Shown here: piece after piece, positions 7,254-16,154 of the stretch
Numbering within the stretch: the first letter of the stretch is position 1
Layout: each line of letters opens with the position of its first letter
From: Megamonas sp. UBA1796
Lineage (GTDB): Bacteria; Bacillota; Negativicutes; Selenomonadales; Selenomonadaceae
DNA: 64,000 nucleotides
Direction of reading: 5' to 3'
NCBI GenBank assembly: GCA_002319795.1
Contig: DCFU01000023.1
Location: forward strand, 1-64,000
Notes under the pieces: model-generated
The model's input: the letters and a program-made list of their open reading frames with translations, nothing else
The model's database searches: none
Told to the model about the DNA's origin: nothing
Position numbers and translations under genes: made by a program

Positions 7254-8141
7254 TTGAGGTTACGCGGGAATTTGCTATTAATGACAGCAGCGTTTATTTG
7301 GGGAACGACATTCGTGGCGCAGCAAGTGGGCATGGATTCTTTGGGACCGTTCAGCTACGCTGCTGCCCGGTATTTTTTGGGATTTTTGGCGCTTTTGATC
7401 ATATGGTATGGTTATCGCAGGCAAAGAGTGGAGGCAAAAAGGGCAGGAACTTATTTTACCGGTTGGCGGGCAGGTGTGGGGGCAGGCTGTATCATGTTTG
7501 TGGCCTCGTCACTGCAGCAGGTGGCCATGCAGTATACAACAGCAGGTAAGACGGCATTCATAACGTGTTTGTATATCATATTTGTACCAATTTTTTCGGT
7601 GCTGCTGAAAAAGACACTACGGATAGAAAATTGGCTTGGAGCTATATTGGCACTTACGGGGCTTTATTTTCTTTGTATGAAGGAAGATATGGCTTTGGCA
7701 TATGGAGATATGCTGGTACTTATAAGCTCGTTCTTTTGGACAGCCCATATTATGTTTATCGGTCGTTTTGCGAGCTGCGTGGACGCGATTGAAATGTCAA
7801 CCATGCAGATATTCATCTGTTTTGCGGGCAGTGCGATTGTCGCGCTGGGGGTGGAGGAATTTACCTGGGCAGGAGCCTGCGCAGAAGCATTTCCAATTTT
7901 TTATGCTGGTGTCATGTCGGGCGGTATAGCTTTTACCTTACAGATCATAGGACAGAAATACGCAGAACCGGCGCATGCGGCTATCATCATGAGCCTGGAA
8001 TCGGTGTTCGGAGCATTTTCGAGTTGGATCCTTTTAGGGGAAGTTATGCAGCCAATCGAACTTTTTGGCTGCATACTTATGATTTTAGGGATGGTCGTTA
8101 CCCAGCTTGGTGGTTTTTTGCCTGGTTCAAGGGCAACTTAA
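7254..8141 (+). CDS. EamA/DMT superfamily transporter
   Basis: Ten-helix inner-membrane permease of 295 residues built from two EamA repeats. The repeat 1 signature is AAFIWGTTFVAQQ (about residues 12-24). Repeat 2 ends in the HAAIIMSLESVFGAFSSWI region that is typical of the family. Relatives export or import amino acids and other metabolites; the substrate here cannot be predicted. The TTG start at 7254 is supported by GGAG 8 bases upstream and by a complete first helix. It appears monocistronic, with the terminator at 7111 ahead and a new promoter after it. Confidence 0.88.
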   Translation: MRLRGNLLLMTAAFIWGTTFVAQQVGMDSLGPFSYAAARYFLGFLALLIIWYGYRRQRVEAKRAGTYFTGWRAGVGAGCIMFVASSLQQVAMQYTTAGKTAFITCLYIIFVPIFSVLLKKTLRIENWLGAILALTGLYFLCMKEDMALAYGDMLVLISSFFWTAHIMFIGRFASCVDAIEMSTMQIFICFAGSAIVALGVEEFTWAGACAEAFPIFYAGVMSGGIAFTLQIIGQKYAEPAHAAIIMSLESVFGAFSSWILLGEVMQPIELFGCILMILGMVVTQLGGFLPGSRAT

Positions 8142-8191
8142 AAAATATACAGGACGATTTTCCTCTAAATTGCGATATGAGATTTTTTATA

Positions 8192-8220
8192 TTGAAATTC
8201 ATAGAAAAAAAGTGTAAAAT
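8192..8220 (+). promoter_or_regulatory. Promoter of a short unit upstream of the stand-alone ftsZ
   Basis: TTGAAA (8192-8197), exactly 17 bases, TAAAAT (8215-8220). Transcription would begin near 8227. It could serve only the 21-codon frame at 8267 or also read into ftsZ. Confidence 0.65.
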
Positions 8221-8266
8221 AAAACCATATTGAGTTATTTATATGATTTATGGGGAAGTGTTTTTC

Positions 8267-8332
8267 TTGAAGTTTGATGGTATCAAGATTATTCTTGTTT
8301 GTTTATCATTAATTTTCTTTGCGGCAATGTAG
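8267..8332 (+). CDS. Possible 21-residue hydrophobic membrane peptide
   Basis: Frame from TTG 8267 to TAG 8332. The peptide begins MKFDGIK and continues as a purely hydrophobic stretch (IILVCLSLIFFAAM), long enough for one short membrane helix with a charged N-terminal end. GGGGAAG at 8252-8258 is an SD 8 bases ahead. A 17-base-spaced promoter lies upstream and a hairpin with a T-rich tail lies downstream, so the frame has its own complete transcription unit. I do not recognise the peptide. A non-coding leader or small RNA is the alternative. Confidence 0.45.
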   Translation: MKFDGIKIILVCLSLIFFAAM

Positions 8333-8360
8333 TTTTGAAATGATGATTGCTGGGGAATAT

Positions 8361-8406
8361 GGGCAGGGCCGGGAATTCCTTGGCGTTGCCCTTTATTTTC
8401 TTTATT
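8361..8406 (+). terminator. Terminator-like hairpin upstream of ftsZ
   Basis: GGGCA (8361-8365) pairs with TGCCC (8387-8391) and GCC (8368-8370) with GGC (8382-8384), over a GGAATTCC-containing loop. A T-rich tail (TTTATTTTCTTTATTTT) follows. It would end the transcript starting near 8227. The rest of the 8142-8491 gap shows nothing further that I can identify. Confidence 0.6.
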
Positions 8407-8491
8407 TTCAGAAGGAAAGCTATGGGAAACGGCGAATTATACAATATATATGATGAAGCTAGGGGAACAAGGAAGAGGGGAGCAGACTCTC

Positions 8492-9631
8492 ATGGCAGCG
8501 AATGATTCGGCAATCAGGCAGGCGATTGTAAATATAAAAGTATTTGGTGTCGGCGGCGGCGGTAACAGTGTTTTGCTGCGTATGGCCAGGGATAATACTT
8601 TGGGTATAGAACTCATTGCGGTGAATACGGATGCGAAACAACTGGCTATCCTGGAACAAGCTGGCGTGACGCCATTGCAGATTGGAGAAAATCTTACGAG
8701 AGGCCGTGGTACAGGAGGAGATCTTGAAATCGGTGAGTCTGCGGCGCAGGGAGATGCGGAGAAGCTGCGCATGGCTATGAAGGGAGCAAACCTCATTTTT
8801 GTTACGGCAGGTATGGGGGGCGGTGCCGGTACGGGTGCAGCTCCTGTGGTTGCTAAGATAGCCAAGGAGCTGGGCATACTTACCATAGGTGTGGTCACAG
8901 TGCCGTTTTCCTTCGAGGGGGCCCGTAAGAAGCGTATGGCAGATGTAGGTGTTGTGCGGATGCAAGCCAATATGGATGCGCTTATTGCTGTGCATAATGA
9001 TAATTTGATGAAGCTGGCGTCAAATCGTCGGATGTCCCTTGTGCAGGCTTTTGAGGCGGCTGATGGGATTTTACGTCAGGCGATCAACTGCATATCGGAG
9101 ATGATTCTTACAACGGGAGTTATCAATGTGGATTTTGCCGATGTCACCTCTATTTTTCGTCAAAGTGAGAGCAGTGATGCTTTGCTGGGTATTGGCGAAA
9201 GTGAGGAGAGTGCGGTGAAAGCTGTGCAACTGGCGGTGGAAAGTCCTCTTGTGGAGAAATCGCTGGATGGTGCGCGCGGCATTATCCTGAATTTAACTGG
9301 TGGTGATGAACTCAGCCTTTATGAAGTGAATGAGGCAACAAAATATATTTATGAGCATACAGACCCGGAGGTAAATATTATTTTTGGAACGGTTATCAAC
9401 AAGGCATTTGAAAAACGGGTGCGTGCTACCATTATTGCTACGGATTTTGCAGATGGCGTGGTTATCAAGACACCACATCAGGAAATAATGAAAAAGGAAA
9501 TTGGCAGTTTTTCGCTGGAGGCACCAGGATTTATGACAAAGCATGCGGCTGCGGTGCCTAAGTTCAGAATGCCGGAGGGGCTTGATATACCATCTTTCCA
9601 GGCAAATCCAGATGGAAAGAAAAATAAATAG
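8492..9631 (+). CDS. ftsZ: Divergent FtsZ-type tubulin GTPase
   Basis: Cytoplasmic GTP-binding polymer protein of 379 residues. The nucleotide and catalytic motifs are intact but not standard: GVGGGGNSVLLRM in place of the usual GGGGNNAVNRM, the tubulin signature GGGAGTGAAPVVA, GRGTGGDLEIG in place of GAGGNPEIG, and the T7 synergy loop NVDFADV with both catalytic aspartates. The C-terminal tail ends LDIPSFQANPDGKKNK, which keeps the IPxF core of the peptide that binds FtsA, SepF and ZipA. ATG 8492 follows AAGAGGGGAG; an upstream ATG at 8450 lacks an SD. No ftsA, mur or sepF gene is near, so this lies outside a division-cell-wall cluster and may be a second FtsZ. Confidence 0.88.
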   Translation: MAANDSAIRQAIVNIKVFGVGGGGNSVLLRMARDNTLGIELIAVNTDAKQLAILEQAGVTPLQIGENLTRGRGTGGDLEIGESAAQGDAEKLRMAMKGANLIFVTAGMGGGAGTGAAPVVAKIAKELGILTIGVVTVPFSFEGARKKRMADVGVVRMQANMDALIAVHNDNLMKLASNRRMSLVQAFEAADGILRQAINCISEMILTTGVINVDFADVTSIFRQSESSDALLGIGESEESAVKAVQLAVESPLVEKSLDGARGIILNLTGGDELSLYEVNEATKYIYEHTDPEVNIIFGTVINKAFEKRVRATIIATDFADGVVIKTPHQEIMKKEIGSFSLEAPGFMTKHAAAVPKFRMPEGLDIPSFQANPDGKKNK

Positions 9632-9640
9632 CAGCTATAG

Positions 9641-9673
9641 AGGGTGTTGCGGATTGTATGCGGCATCCTTTTT
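9641..9673 (+). terminator. Terminator after ftsZ
   Basis: GGGTGTTGC pairs with GCGGCATCC (two G-U pairs and one mismatch allowed), followed by five T. Confidence 0.75.
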
Positions 9674-9737
9674 ATTTGGCAGGTTGAGAGGGAGTACGGG
9701 CAGTACGAATTCTATTATATTAAGGAAGGATTTTATT

Positions 9738-10466
9738 ATGCAGGGACAATTTTCGAGGACAGAACTTGTTTTAGGCCGGGCTGCTATGGATAAACTGGCG
9801 GCTAGTACGGTAGCTGTATTTGGCATTGGTGGTGTAGGCTCTTTTGTGGCGGAAGGGCTGGCCCGGAGTGGTATAGGGCATCTGGTGCTTATTGATCATG
9901 ATGTTATCAGTGAATCGAATATCAATCGTCAGTTGCATGCGACAACTAAGACGGTAGGGCTGAAAAAAACGGAGGTCATGAAGCAGCGGATTATGGATAT
10001 AAATCCGGAGGCTGTAGTGGATATGATAGAAGAATTTTATCTTCCGGACAAGGCGGAACATTTTTTTCGCGAACACTATGATTATGTCGTTGACGCCATT
10101 GACACGATCACGGGGAAAATTGATATTGCATCACAAACAAAGCAAATGGGCATACCTGTAATAAGTAGTATGGGCGCAGGTAATAAATTGGATCCGACGC
10201 GCTTTGAGGTTGCGGATATCTACGAAACGAGCGTATGCCCGATTGCGCGGGTTATGCGCAAAAAACTTAAGGAACGTGGAATACAGGCACTCAAGGTTGT
10301 ATATTCAAAGGAAGTGCCCCAAAAGTGCAATGTGCAGGAGAGCGGTGAAGTACCGGCTCCCGGCAGGAACTCGGTTCCGGGCAGCGTGTCTTTTGTTCCA
10401 TCTGTGGTGGGACTGATCATAGCAGGAGAAGTTGTCAAGGATTTAATTCGGGAGGTTACAGCGTGA
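9738..10466 (+). CDS. tcdA: tRNA threonylcarbamoyladenosine dehydratase (ThiF/E1-like)
   Basis: Cyclises the t6A37 base of tRNA to ct6A using ATP. The 242-residue protein has the N-terminal Rossmann motif VAVFGIGGVGSFVAEGLARSG, the E1-like acidic pair VLIDHDVISESNINRQ, and VDAIDTITGK. The C-terminal part has the family stretches SSMGAGNKLDPTRFEVADIYET and CPIARVMRKKLK. ATG 9738 follows AAGGAAGGA; the frame is open further upstream but without an SD and across the ftsZ terminator. The stop overlaps the GTG of gpsA by four bases, so the two are translationally coupled. Confidence 0.93.
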   Translation: MQGQFSRTELVLGRAAMDKLAASTVAVFGIGGVGSFVAEGLARSGIGHLVLIDHDVISESNINRQLHATTKTVGLKKTEVMKQRIMDINPEAVVDMIEEFYLPDKAEHFFREHYDYVVDAIDTITGKIDIASQTKQMGIPVISSMGAGNKLDPTRFEVADIYETSVCPIARVMRKKLKERGIQALKVVYSKEVPQKCNVQESGEVPAPGRNSVPGSVSFVPSVVGLIIAGEVVKDLIREVTA

Positions 10467-11422
10467 AAATTGCGGTTTTGGGGTGCGGGCGATGGGGAAC
10501 ATTCCATGCGTGGTATGCTGATCATATTGGCCATGAGGTCAGGCTTTGGGGGCGTGAGGGCTCCCGGCATTTCGCCGGGTTGGCGGAAAAACGACAAAAT
10601 GAATACCTTGTGCTGCCGGAGAGTGTGGAGCTTACGCAAGATCTGCGGGAGACTGTAGAGTGGGCGGATTTTTGTATAATTTCAGTGAGTTCGCAGCAAC
10701 TCAGGTTCTTTGCCCGACGTCTGGCCAAAATTGAGAACGTAGGTAAAATACCGCTGTTGCTTTGTATGAAGGGTTTGGAGATTGGCAGTGGCAAGCGGCT
10801 GTCTGCCGTGCTCGAGGAGGAGCTTGGAGAAAAGCAGCCCGTGGCTGTGTGGGTTGGGCCGGGACATGTACAGGATTTTCTTAGGGGCATTCCCAATTGT
10901 ATGATTCTTGCATCGACGGATGTTGATCTTACGAAGCAACTGGTGGATGCGATGTCGAGTACGTTGATTCGTTTTTATTATGGCGAGGACTTAGTGGGCA
11001 TCGAAATTGGGGCAGCGGCTAAAAATGTTATCGGGTTGGCAGCCGGTATGCTTGACGGGTTTTCATATGGGAGCCTCAAAGGCGCGCTTATGGCGCGCGG
11101 AACCAAAGAGCTTTCGCGTCTCATAGAGGCTATGGGAGGCGATGCCATGACAGTCTATGGGCTTTCGCATCTTGGCGATTATGAGGCGACACTTTTTTCA
11201 CCCTATAGCAATAATCGTCGTTTTGGTGAAAATCTTATCAGCGGGCGGCCCTTTACGAAGCTGGCCGAGGGCGTATACACTTCTGAAGCCTTGATGGACT
11301 TATCTGAACAGTATGGTGTAGAGCTGCCCATTTGTCGGACCGTCTATGAAATCATCCGATATCATAAGGATCCGCAGGAGCAACTGGTACAGCTTTTTTT
11401 ACGTTCTACGAAACCTGAATGA
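10463..11422 (+). CDS. gpsA: Glycerol-3-phosphate dehydrogenase, NAD(P)+
   Basis: Reduces dihydroxyacetone phosphate to sn-glycerol 3-phosphate for phospholipid synthesis. The 319 residues carry the N-terminal dinucleotide fold VLGCGRWGTFHAWY, the GLEIGSGKRLS segment, VWVGPGHVQDF (family GPN/GPS-type motif), the catalytic lysine in GAAAKNVIGLAAGMLDGF, and GDYEATLFSPYSNNRRFG. The usual GAGAWGTALA and GPS/FA.E motifs are modified, so it is a diverged GpsA rather than a textbook one. The GTG start overlaps tcdA by 4 bp. It links loosely to the glycerol genes of the window but is not in their operon. Confidence 0.9.
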   Translation: MKIAVLGCGRWGTFHAWYADHIGHEVRLWGREGSRHFAGLAEKRQNEYLVLPESVELTQDLRETVEWADFCIISVSSQQLRFFARRLAKIENVGKIPLLLCMKGLEIGSGKRLSAVLEEELGEKQPVAVWVGPGHVQDFLRGIPNCMILASTDVDLTKQLVDAMSSTLIRFYYGEDLVGIEIGAAAKNVIGLAAGMLDGFSYGSLKGALMARGTKELSRLIEAMGGDAMTVYGLSHLGDYEATLFSPYSNNRRFGENLISGRPFTKLAEGVYTSEALMDLSEQYGVELPICRTVYEIIRYHKDPQEQLVQLFLRSTKPE

Positions 11423-11478
11423 TCTGCGTGAAAGAACGGGATGGATGCCTGAAACTCTTATAAAATATATAAAAATAC

Positions 11479-11528
11479 AAAACTGCTGTACAAAATTGAC
11501 AATTTAAATTTTGTACAGCAGTTTTTTT
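11479..11528 (+). terminator. Strong intrinsic terminator after gpsA
   Basis: Perfect 19-bp stem (11479-11497 / 11507-11525), loop of about nine bases and a T-run to 11528. From 11529 to 11690 I see no convincing promoter, although the pectin genes must have one nearby. Confidence 0.95.
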
Positions 11529-11690
11529 CTTTAAAATCTTAAGGAAAACCTAAATATCTTGTCTGCAAATCTTCTAAAGGAAATGATAGAATTTTAACTG
11601 TAAGAACTTACATCCAAATAAGATGTTAGATAAGAGATAATTTCAAGAAAATTTGTATTCGCAGTTTATTTTAAAAAGAAGGTGGAAAAA

Positions 11691-13196
11691 GTGGGGCAGG
11701 AATTCAAATGGAATCAGGCACTTTATGACAATATTGTTGAAAGGGTCGAAGCCGTTGCGAAAGAACCTCGCGGAGATAAGGTATTCGACATTACAGAAGC
11801 ATGCTATGCCAGGCTTGTGGTTGAAACAGAAGAAGAATATTTTACACATCCGGATGGACCTTACAAGGGCACGAAATCTGCGCTCAGGCAGGATGAAGCA
11901 TATAGGGGGAAAAAACTTGTACGGCAGGTACAGCGGGTATGCTGCCATACGGCAGCAATTCAGCAAGCAATTGATGATGCGGCCTCATCCGGCGGTGGTA
12001 TGGTCCGGATTCCAGATGGTATTTATTACACGGGAGCTATAGAGCTAAAATCCAAAGTGGAACTGCACCTTGAGGATAAGGCAGTTCTCAGGTTCATACG
12101 AAACAAGACGAACGCATTTTATCCTGTGCGCCTGAGCCGTTGGGAAGGTGTTGAATGCATGAACTTTTCGCCATTCATTTATGCCTATGGAGCACATGAT
12201 ATTGCTATTACAGGCAGGGGAACTTTGGATGGGGCGGCAGATGAGTTTAACTGGATGCCTTGGAAGTTTGGTTTTTTTGATGAGGAAAATCAACAGACAC
12301 AAAGGGAACGTCTTTTTACTTTTGCTAAAGAAAAGACAGCGGTGGAGAAAAGGGTTTTTGATGATAGTTTATCAACATTACGTCCCCCGTTCATCCAGCT
12401 TTATTCATCCAGAAGGATTCATATAGAAGATATTCATATGGTGAATTCTCCATTCTGGGAAATCAATCCGGTGCTTTGCGAGGATGTTCTTATTCGCAGG
12501 GTGCATATTGAGACAAATCTTTATAATAATGATGGCATAGACCCGGAATCTTCGCGAAATGTGCTGGTGGAGGACTGCTATTTCCTTACGGGAGATGACT
12601 GCATAGCAATCAAATCCGGGAGGAATGAGGATGGCAGGCGTATCGGAGTTCCATCGGAGAATATCGTGATTCGCAGAAATCGTTTCGCTAATGGACATGG
12701 AGGCATTACAATCGGCAGTGAGATTTCTGGCGGTGTAAAAAATGTTTTTGCAGAAGAAAATTATTTTGATAGCCCGGATCTTGATTATCCGATTCGTTTT
12801 AAAACCAATGCACAGCGTGGTGGCCGGCTTGAAAATGTCTATGTGAGGAAAAGCTGCGTCAATAAATCCAGGGTCGCGGTTGTATATGCAGATTTCTTTT
12901 ATGAAGAAGGCAGAAACGGCAGCTATTTGCCGCATTTGAGGAATATTGCCGTGGAAGACTTTAAGACCGTGGACGGCGGCAGCATTGATGCAAAGTATGC
13001 GTTTTATTTGAAGGGCTTTGAAGACGCACCTATTGAGAATATCACTTTCAAGGATATGGTGCTTGAAGGGGTCAGAGGGCATGCGGTATTGCAGAATGTA
13101 CGGAATGTTACTTTCGATAATGTCATGATCAATGGGCGTATGCAAAAGAACCGCAGCTTTGATGTAGGAAATGAGCTTGATGAAAAAAGTATCTAA
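11691..13196 (+). CDS. Glycoside hydrolase family 28 (polygalacturonase-type)
   Basis: Right-handed beta-helix hydrolase of about 501 residues acting on galacturonic-acid linkages. The four GH28 signatures are present in order: NNDGIDPESS (NxD), TGDDCIAIKSG (DD), GHGGITIGSE (GHG) and RFKTNAQRGG (RxK). No signal peptide is visible, so it probably acts in the cytoplasm on imported oligogalacturonides, most likely as an exo-enzyme. GTG 11691 is chosen because AAGAAGGTGG lies just upstream; GTG 11682 would overlap that SD. It is the first gene of a three-gene unit with a GPH symporter and a GH105 hydrolase. Confidence 0.93.
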   Translation: MGQEFKWNQALYDNIVERVEAVAKEPRGDKVFDITEACYARLVVETEEEYFTHPDGPYKGTKSALRQDEAYRGKKLVRQVQRVCCHTAAIQQAIDDAASSGGGMVRIPDGIYYTGAIELKSKVELHLEDKAVLRFIRNKTNAFYPVRLSRWEGVECMNFSPFIYAYGAHDIAITGRGTLDGAADEFNWMPWKFGFFDEENQQTQRERLFTFAKEKTAVEKRVFDDSLSTLRPPFIQLYSSRRIHIEDIHMVNSPFWEINPVLCEDVLIRRVHIETNLYNNDGIDPESSRNVLVEDCYFLTGDDCIAIKSGRNEDGRRIGVPSENIVIRRNRFANGHGGITIGSEISGGVKNVFAEENYFDSPDLDYPIRFKTNAQRGGRLENVYVRKSCVNKSRVAVVYADFFYEEGRNGSYLPHLRNIAVEDFKTVDGGSIDAKYAFYLKGFEDAPIENITFKDMVLEGVRGHAVLQNVRNVTFDNVMINGRMQKNRSFDVGNELDEKSI

Positions 13197-13256
13197 AATT
13201 TATTTGAAATCTTTATAAATCATTTATTTATGAAAATCTTAGGAGGAAAAAACAAA

Positions 13257-14783
13257 ATGAAAACAAGAAAAGTAACTTGGTGGAATGTTCTTGGTTATGC
13301 TTGCCTGAACTTCCTCGGCGGCGGGACGCAGGCCTTGTCTTCCGCGTTTCTCATGCTGTTCTATACATCAGCATGCAGCATTCCGGCAGTACAGGCAGGA
13401 CTTATTTTTACGATTGCGCGTCTTATTGATGCTGTCGGCAACCCAGTCATGGGATATATCAGTGATAACTTTGGAAGAAATGCGATAGGCAGGCGTTTCG
13501 GACGCAGGAAGTTCTTTATACTTCTCGGAGCACCCCTTGTGCTTGTGACTTATCCGGTGCTTTGGACTCCGGGACATAGCTTCGAGTTTTATGTAATCGC
13601 CAATGTACTTTATGAAATGGTGTTTACGATGGTTATGGTTCCAGGACCTACGCTTCCGGCAGAGATGACGCAGGTAGCTTCTGAGAAGACGAAGCTTGTA
13701 TCGGCCAAGCAGTATTGCGGTACGTTCGCCAGTACTATTGCACTTCTTTTCCCGGCATTCTTTTTCCAGAAGGTTGGTGAAGGTAACTTAGATGCTTATT
13801 TCTATACGGGTCTTTCTTATGCCATAGTGACATCTATTTCCTTATTGGTTGTTTACTTCCTGGTATATGAGAGGGCTCCGGAGGATATTGTCTATACAGA
13901 AAAAATGGGATCGGTACACCATGTACTTGTTAAGCTTGTCAACGATGTATTTGCCAGTATGCGTATACGTGCCTTCCGCCTCCATTCAGGCATGATGCTT
14001 TTCATTGGTATTTATAAAAATCTTGCTGCTGGTGTGTTCACTTATTATGTTATTTATGCACTGATGCTTTCTAAGAGTGCAACATCCGTTATCACAAGCT
14101 TTGCGACATTGGTATCTTTCATCGCGCTGGCAATCTTTATCACGCTTTGTTACAAATATGGGGGACCATTTGCTTTCAAGGTTGTAGGCGTTATTGTGGT
14201 AGTTTCTCTTCTTGGGTACTATGCGCTTTTCCAAGGGAGAATCGGGATGGAAGAAAATATGGTCATCGTGTGGCTTACGGTTTTGGCTATCGTTAATAAT
14301 GTAGGTAAAGCCGGTGCCGATTATATCCCGGTATTCCAGCTCCCGTTCATGGCTGATATTGATGAGGCTGTGACCATGGAACGCCGCGAGGGAATCTTCA
14401 CAGGTGTTAATGGACTTCTTTCAAAATGTGCGTCTGCGGCTGAAGGGTTTTTGCTTGGTGTGGGGCTTGCGGCTTTTGGCTTTGAAAAAGGTGTTGGTGC
14501 GCAGAGTGAAACGGCAATTACCGGCGTTATCGTTATGACGATTGTTGTGCCAATCATCCTTTGTGCGGTTATTTATTTCATTTCCCGTAACCTCAAGCTT
14601 ACGAAGGAAACACATAAGCTGCTGGTAGATGAAGTAAATCGTATCAAAGCTGGCGGCAGCATGGATGATGTTACACCGGAAGCGAAAAAAGCAGTGGAAG
14701 ATCTTACAGGCTGGAAGTATGAGCAATGCTTTGGACATAATGATCTTATGTATCATGAGGGCAAGACTGCTACGGCAAAATAA
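13257..14783 (+). CDS. GPH-family sugar:cation symporter
   Basis: Twelve-helix permease of 508 residues of the glycoside-pentoside-hexuronide family. Diagnostic features are the N-terminal RLIDAVGNPVMGYISDN, IGRRFGRRKFFILLGAP after helix 2, and the C-terminal cytoplasmic helix with LTKETHKLLVDEVNRIK. ATG 13257 follows AGGAGG; an upstream in-frame ATG at 13230 precedes that SD. It lies between GH28 and GH105 genes, so the likely cargo is a galacturonide or rhamnogalacturonan oligosaccharide, driven by Na+ or H+. No sugar-specific residues can be read. Confidence 0.92.
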   Translation: MKTRKVTWWNVLGYACLNFLGGGTQALSSAFLMLFYTSACSIPAVQAGLIFTIARLIDAVGNPVMGYISDNFGRNAIGRRFGRRKFFILLGAPLVLVTYPVLWTPGHSFEFYVIANVLYEMVFTMVMVPGPTLPAEMTQVASEKTKLVSAKQYCGTFASTIALLFPAFFFQKVGEGNLDAYFYTGLSYAIVTSISLLVVYFLVYERAPEDIVYTEKMGSVHHVLVKLVNDVFASMRIRAFRLHSGMMLFIGIYKNLAAGVFTYYVIYALMLSKSATSVITSFATLVSFIALAIFITLCYKYGGPFAFKVVGVIVVVSLLGYYALFQGRIGMEENMVIVWLTVLAIVNNVGKAGADYIPVFQLPFMADIDEAVTMERREGIFTGVNGLLSKCASAAEGFLLGVGLAAFGFEKGVGAQSETAITGVIVMTIVVPIILCAVIYFISRNLKLTKETHKLLVDEVNRIKAGGSMDDVTPEAKKAVEDLTGWKYEQCFGHNDLMYHEGKTATAK

Positions 14784-14869
14784 TTTTGTAAGGGAATTGA
14801 TTGCAGTCAGAATCTGGGATTCTGGCTGCAATCTGGTGGATAAGCTTTGAGAAATGAGGAATATCAGAC

Positions 14870-15976
14870 ATGGGAACAGATTATGCAAAATGGATGGCGG
14901 ATTCCGTCATTGCGCGAAATACAGATCTAACAAGCTACTGGGCTTATGAGTTCGGACTTACATTGGATGGCATTATTGAGGTGTGGCGCCAGACAGGTGA
15001 GCAGAAGTATTTTGATTATGTAAAGAGTTGTACGGATACCTTTGTACAAAAGGATGGATCTATCCGTGGCTATAATGTTGATGAATATAACATTGACCAT
15101 TTGAATAATGGAAAAATACTTCTTACAATTTATCAGGAAACGAAAGATCCAGCCTATAAAAAGGCTTTGGAACTTCTGCGTACCCAGATTTCTCATCATC
15201 CACGAACCAAAGAGGGCGTGTTCTGGCATAAAGCCATTTATCCAGAGCAGATTTGGCTGGATGGCCTTTATATGGGAGCAACCTTTTATGCGAAATATGT
15301 AAGTGAATTTGGTGATAAAGCGGAATATGATGATATTGCACGTCAATTTATCATTGCCCGCAAGCATACGCTTGATACGAAGACTGGATTGCTTTATCAT
15401 GCCTATGATGATAAACGCGAGCAGCCGTGGGCGGATAAGATAACGGGACTCTCCAGACATTTCTGGAGCCGTTCGATGGGCTGGTATTGTATGGCTCTGG
15501 TCGATACGCTTGAACAATTGCCGCAAGATAATGGGTATCGGCCGGAAATCCTTCAGATATTCAATGAAACGATGGAGGCTCTTTTAAAGGTCGCTGATAA
15601 GAAATCCCATGTATGGTATCAGGTACTTGATTGCGGCGACCGAAAAGGGAATTATGTCGAAGCATCCGGATCCTCTATGATTGCTTATGCATTTTTTAAA
15701 GGTGTACGTCTGGGGTATTTGCCAGAGAGTATGCGCAATTTTGCGAAACAGTCTTATCAGGGACTTTTGGATGAATTTATATTAGAAACACCAATGGGGA
15801 CAATCACGCTGAACAAGATTTGTTTTGTTGCAGGTCTGGGGGGGACACCTACCAAGGCCTACGGAGAACGTGATGGTTCGTATGCGTACTATATCAGCGA
15901 ACCAATTGTTTGCGATGAACCGAAAGGCCTAGGACCATTTATCCTTGCTGCAGCAGAATTTAATCGCCTAAAATAG
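14870..15976 (+). CDS. Glycoside hydrolase family 105 (unsaturated galacturonyl hydrolase)
   Basis: (alpha/alpha)6-barrel hydrolase of 368 residues, similar in layout to B. subtilis YteR and YesR. It removes the 4,5-unsaturated galacturonyl residue from oligosaccharides made by pectate or rhamnogalacturonan lyases. Family stretches seen: HKAIYPEQIWLDGLYMGATF with the catalytic Asp, HFWSRSMGWYCMALVDTLEQ, and EASGSSMIAYAFFKGVRLG. No signal peptide is visible, in line with cytoplasmic action after import by the preceding symporter. It is the last gene of the pectin unit. A strong terminator follows. Confidence 0.93.
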   Translation: MGTDYAKWMADSVIARNTDLTSYWAYEFGLTLDGIIEVWRQTGEQKYFDYVKSCTDTFVQKDGSIRGYNVDEYNIDHLNNGKILLTIYQETKDPAYKKALELLRTQISHHPRTKEGVFWHKAIYPEQIWLDGLYMGATFYAKYVSEFGDKAEYDDIARQFIIARKHTLDTKTGLLYHAYDDKREQPWADKITGLSRHFWSRSMGWYCMALVDTLEQLPQDNGYRPEILQIFNETMEALLKVADKKSHVWYQVLDCGDRKGNYVEASGSSMIAYAFFKGVRLGYLPESMRNFAKQSYQGLLDEFILETPMGTITLNKICFVAGLGGTPTKAYGERDGSYAYYISEPIVCDEPKGLGPFILAAAEFNRLK

Positions 15977-16001
15977 CTTTTCCTTAGTTCCACTTTTATA
16001 T

Positions 16002-16038
16002 AATTTCCCGCTGGATTTTATCTGGCGGGAAATTTTTT
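16002..16038 (+). terminator. Terminator of the pectin unit
   Basis: AATTTCCCGC (16002-16011) pairs perfectly with GCGGGAAATT (16025-16034), followed by T residues to 16038. Confidence 0.94.
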
Positions 16039-16154
16039 CATGCCTTTTTTCCCATAATTGCTCTGTAATACTTGAATAAGTCTATTTTTTTGTATATGAT
16101 TAGGAAAGATAGTAAAATCCGGTTCGTCAGGAATTGATGTTGGGAAGGATGAGA

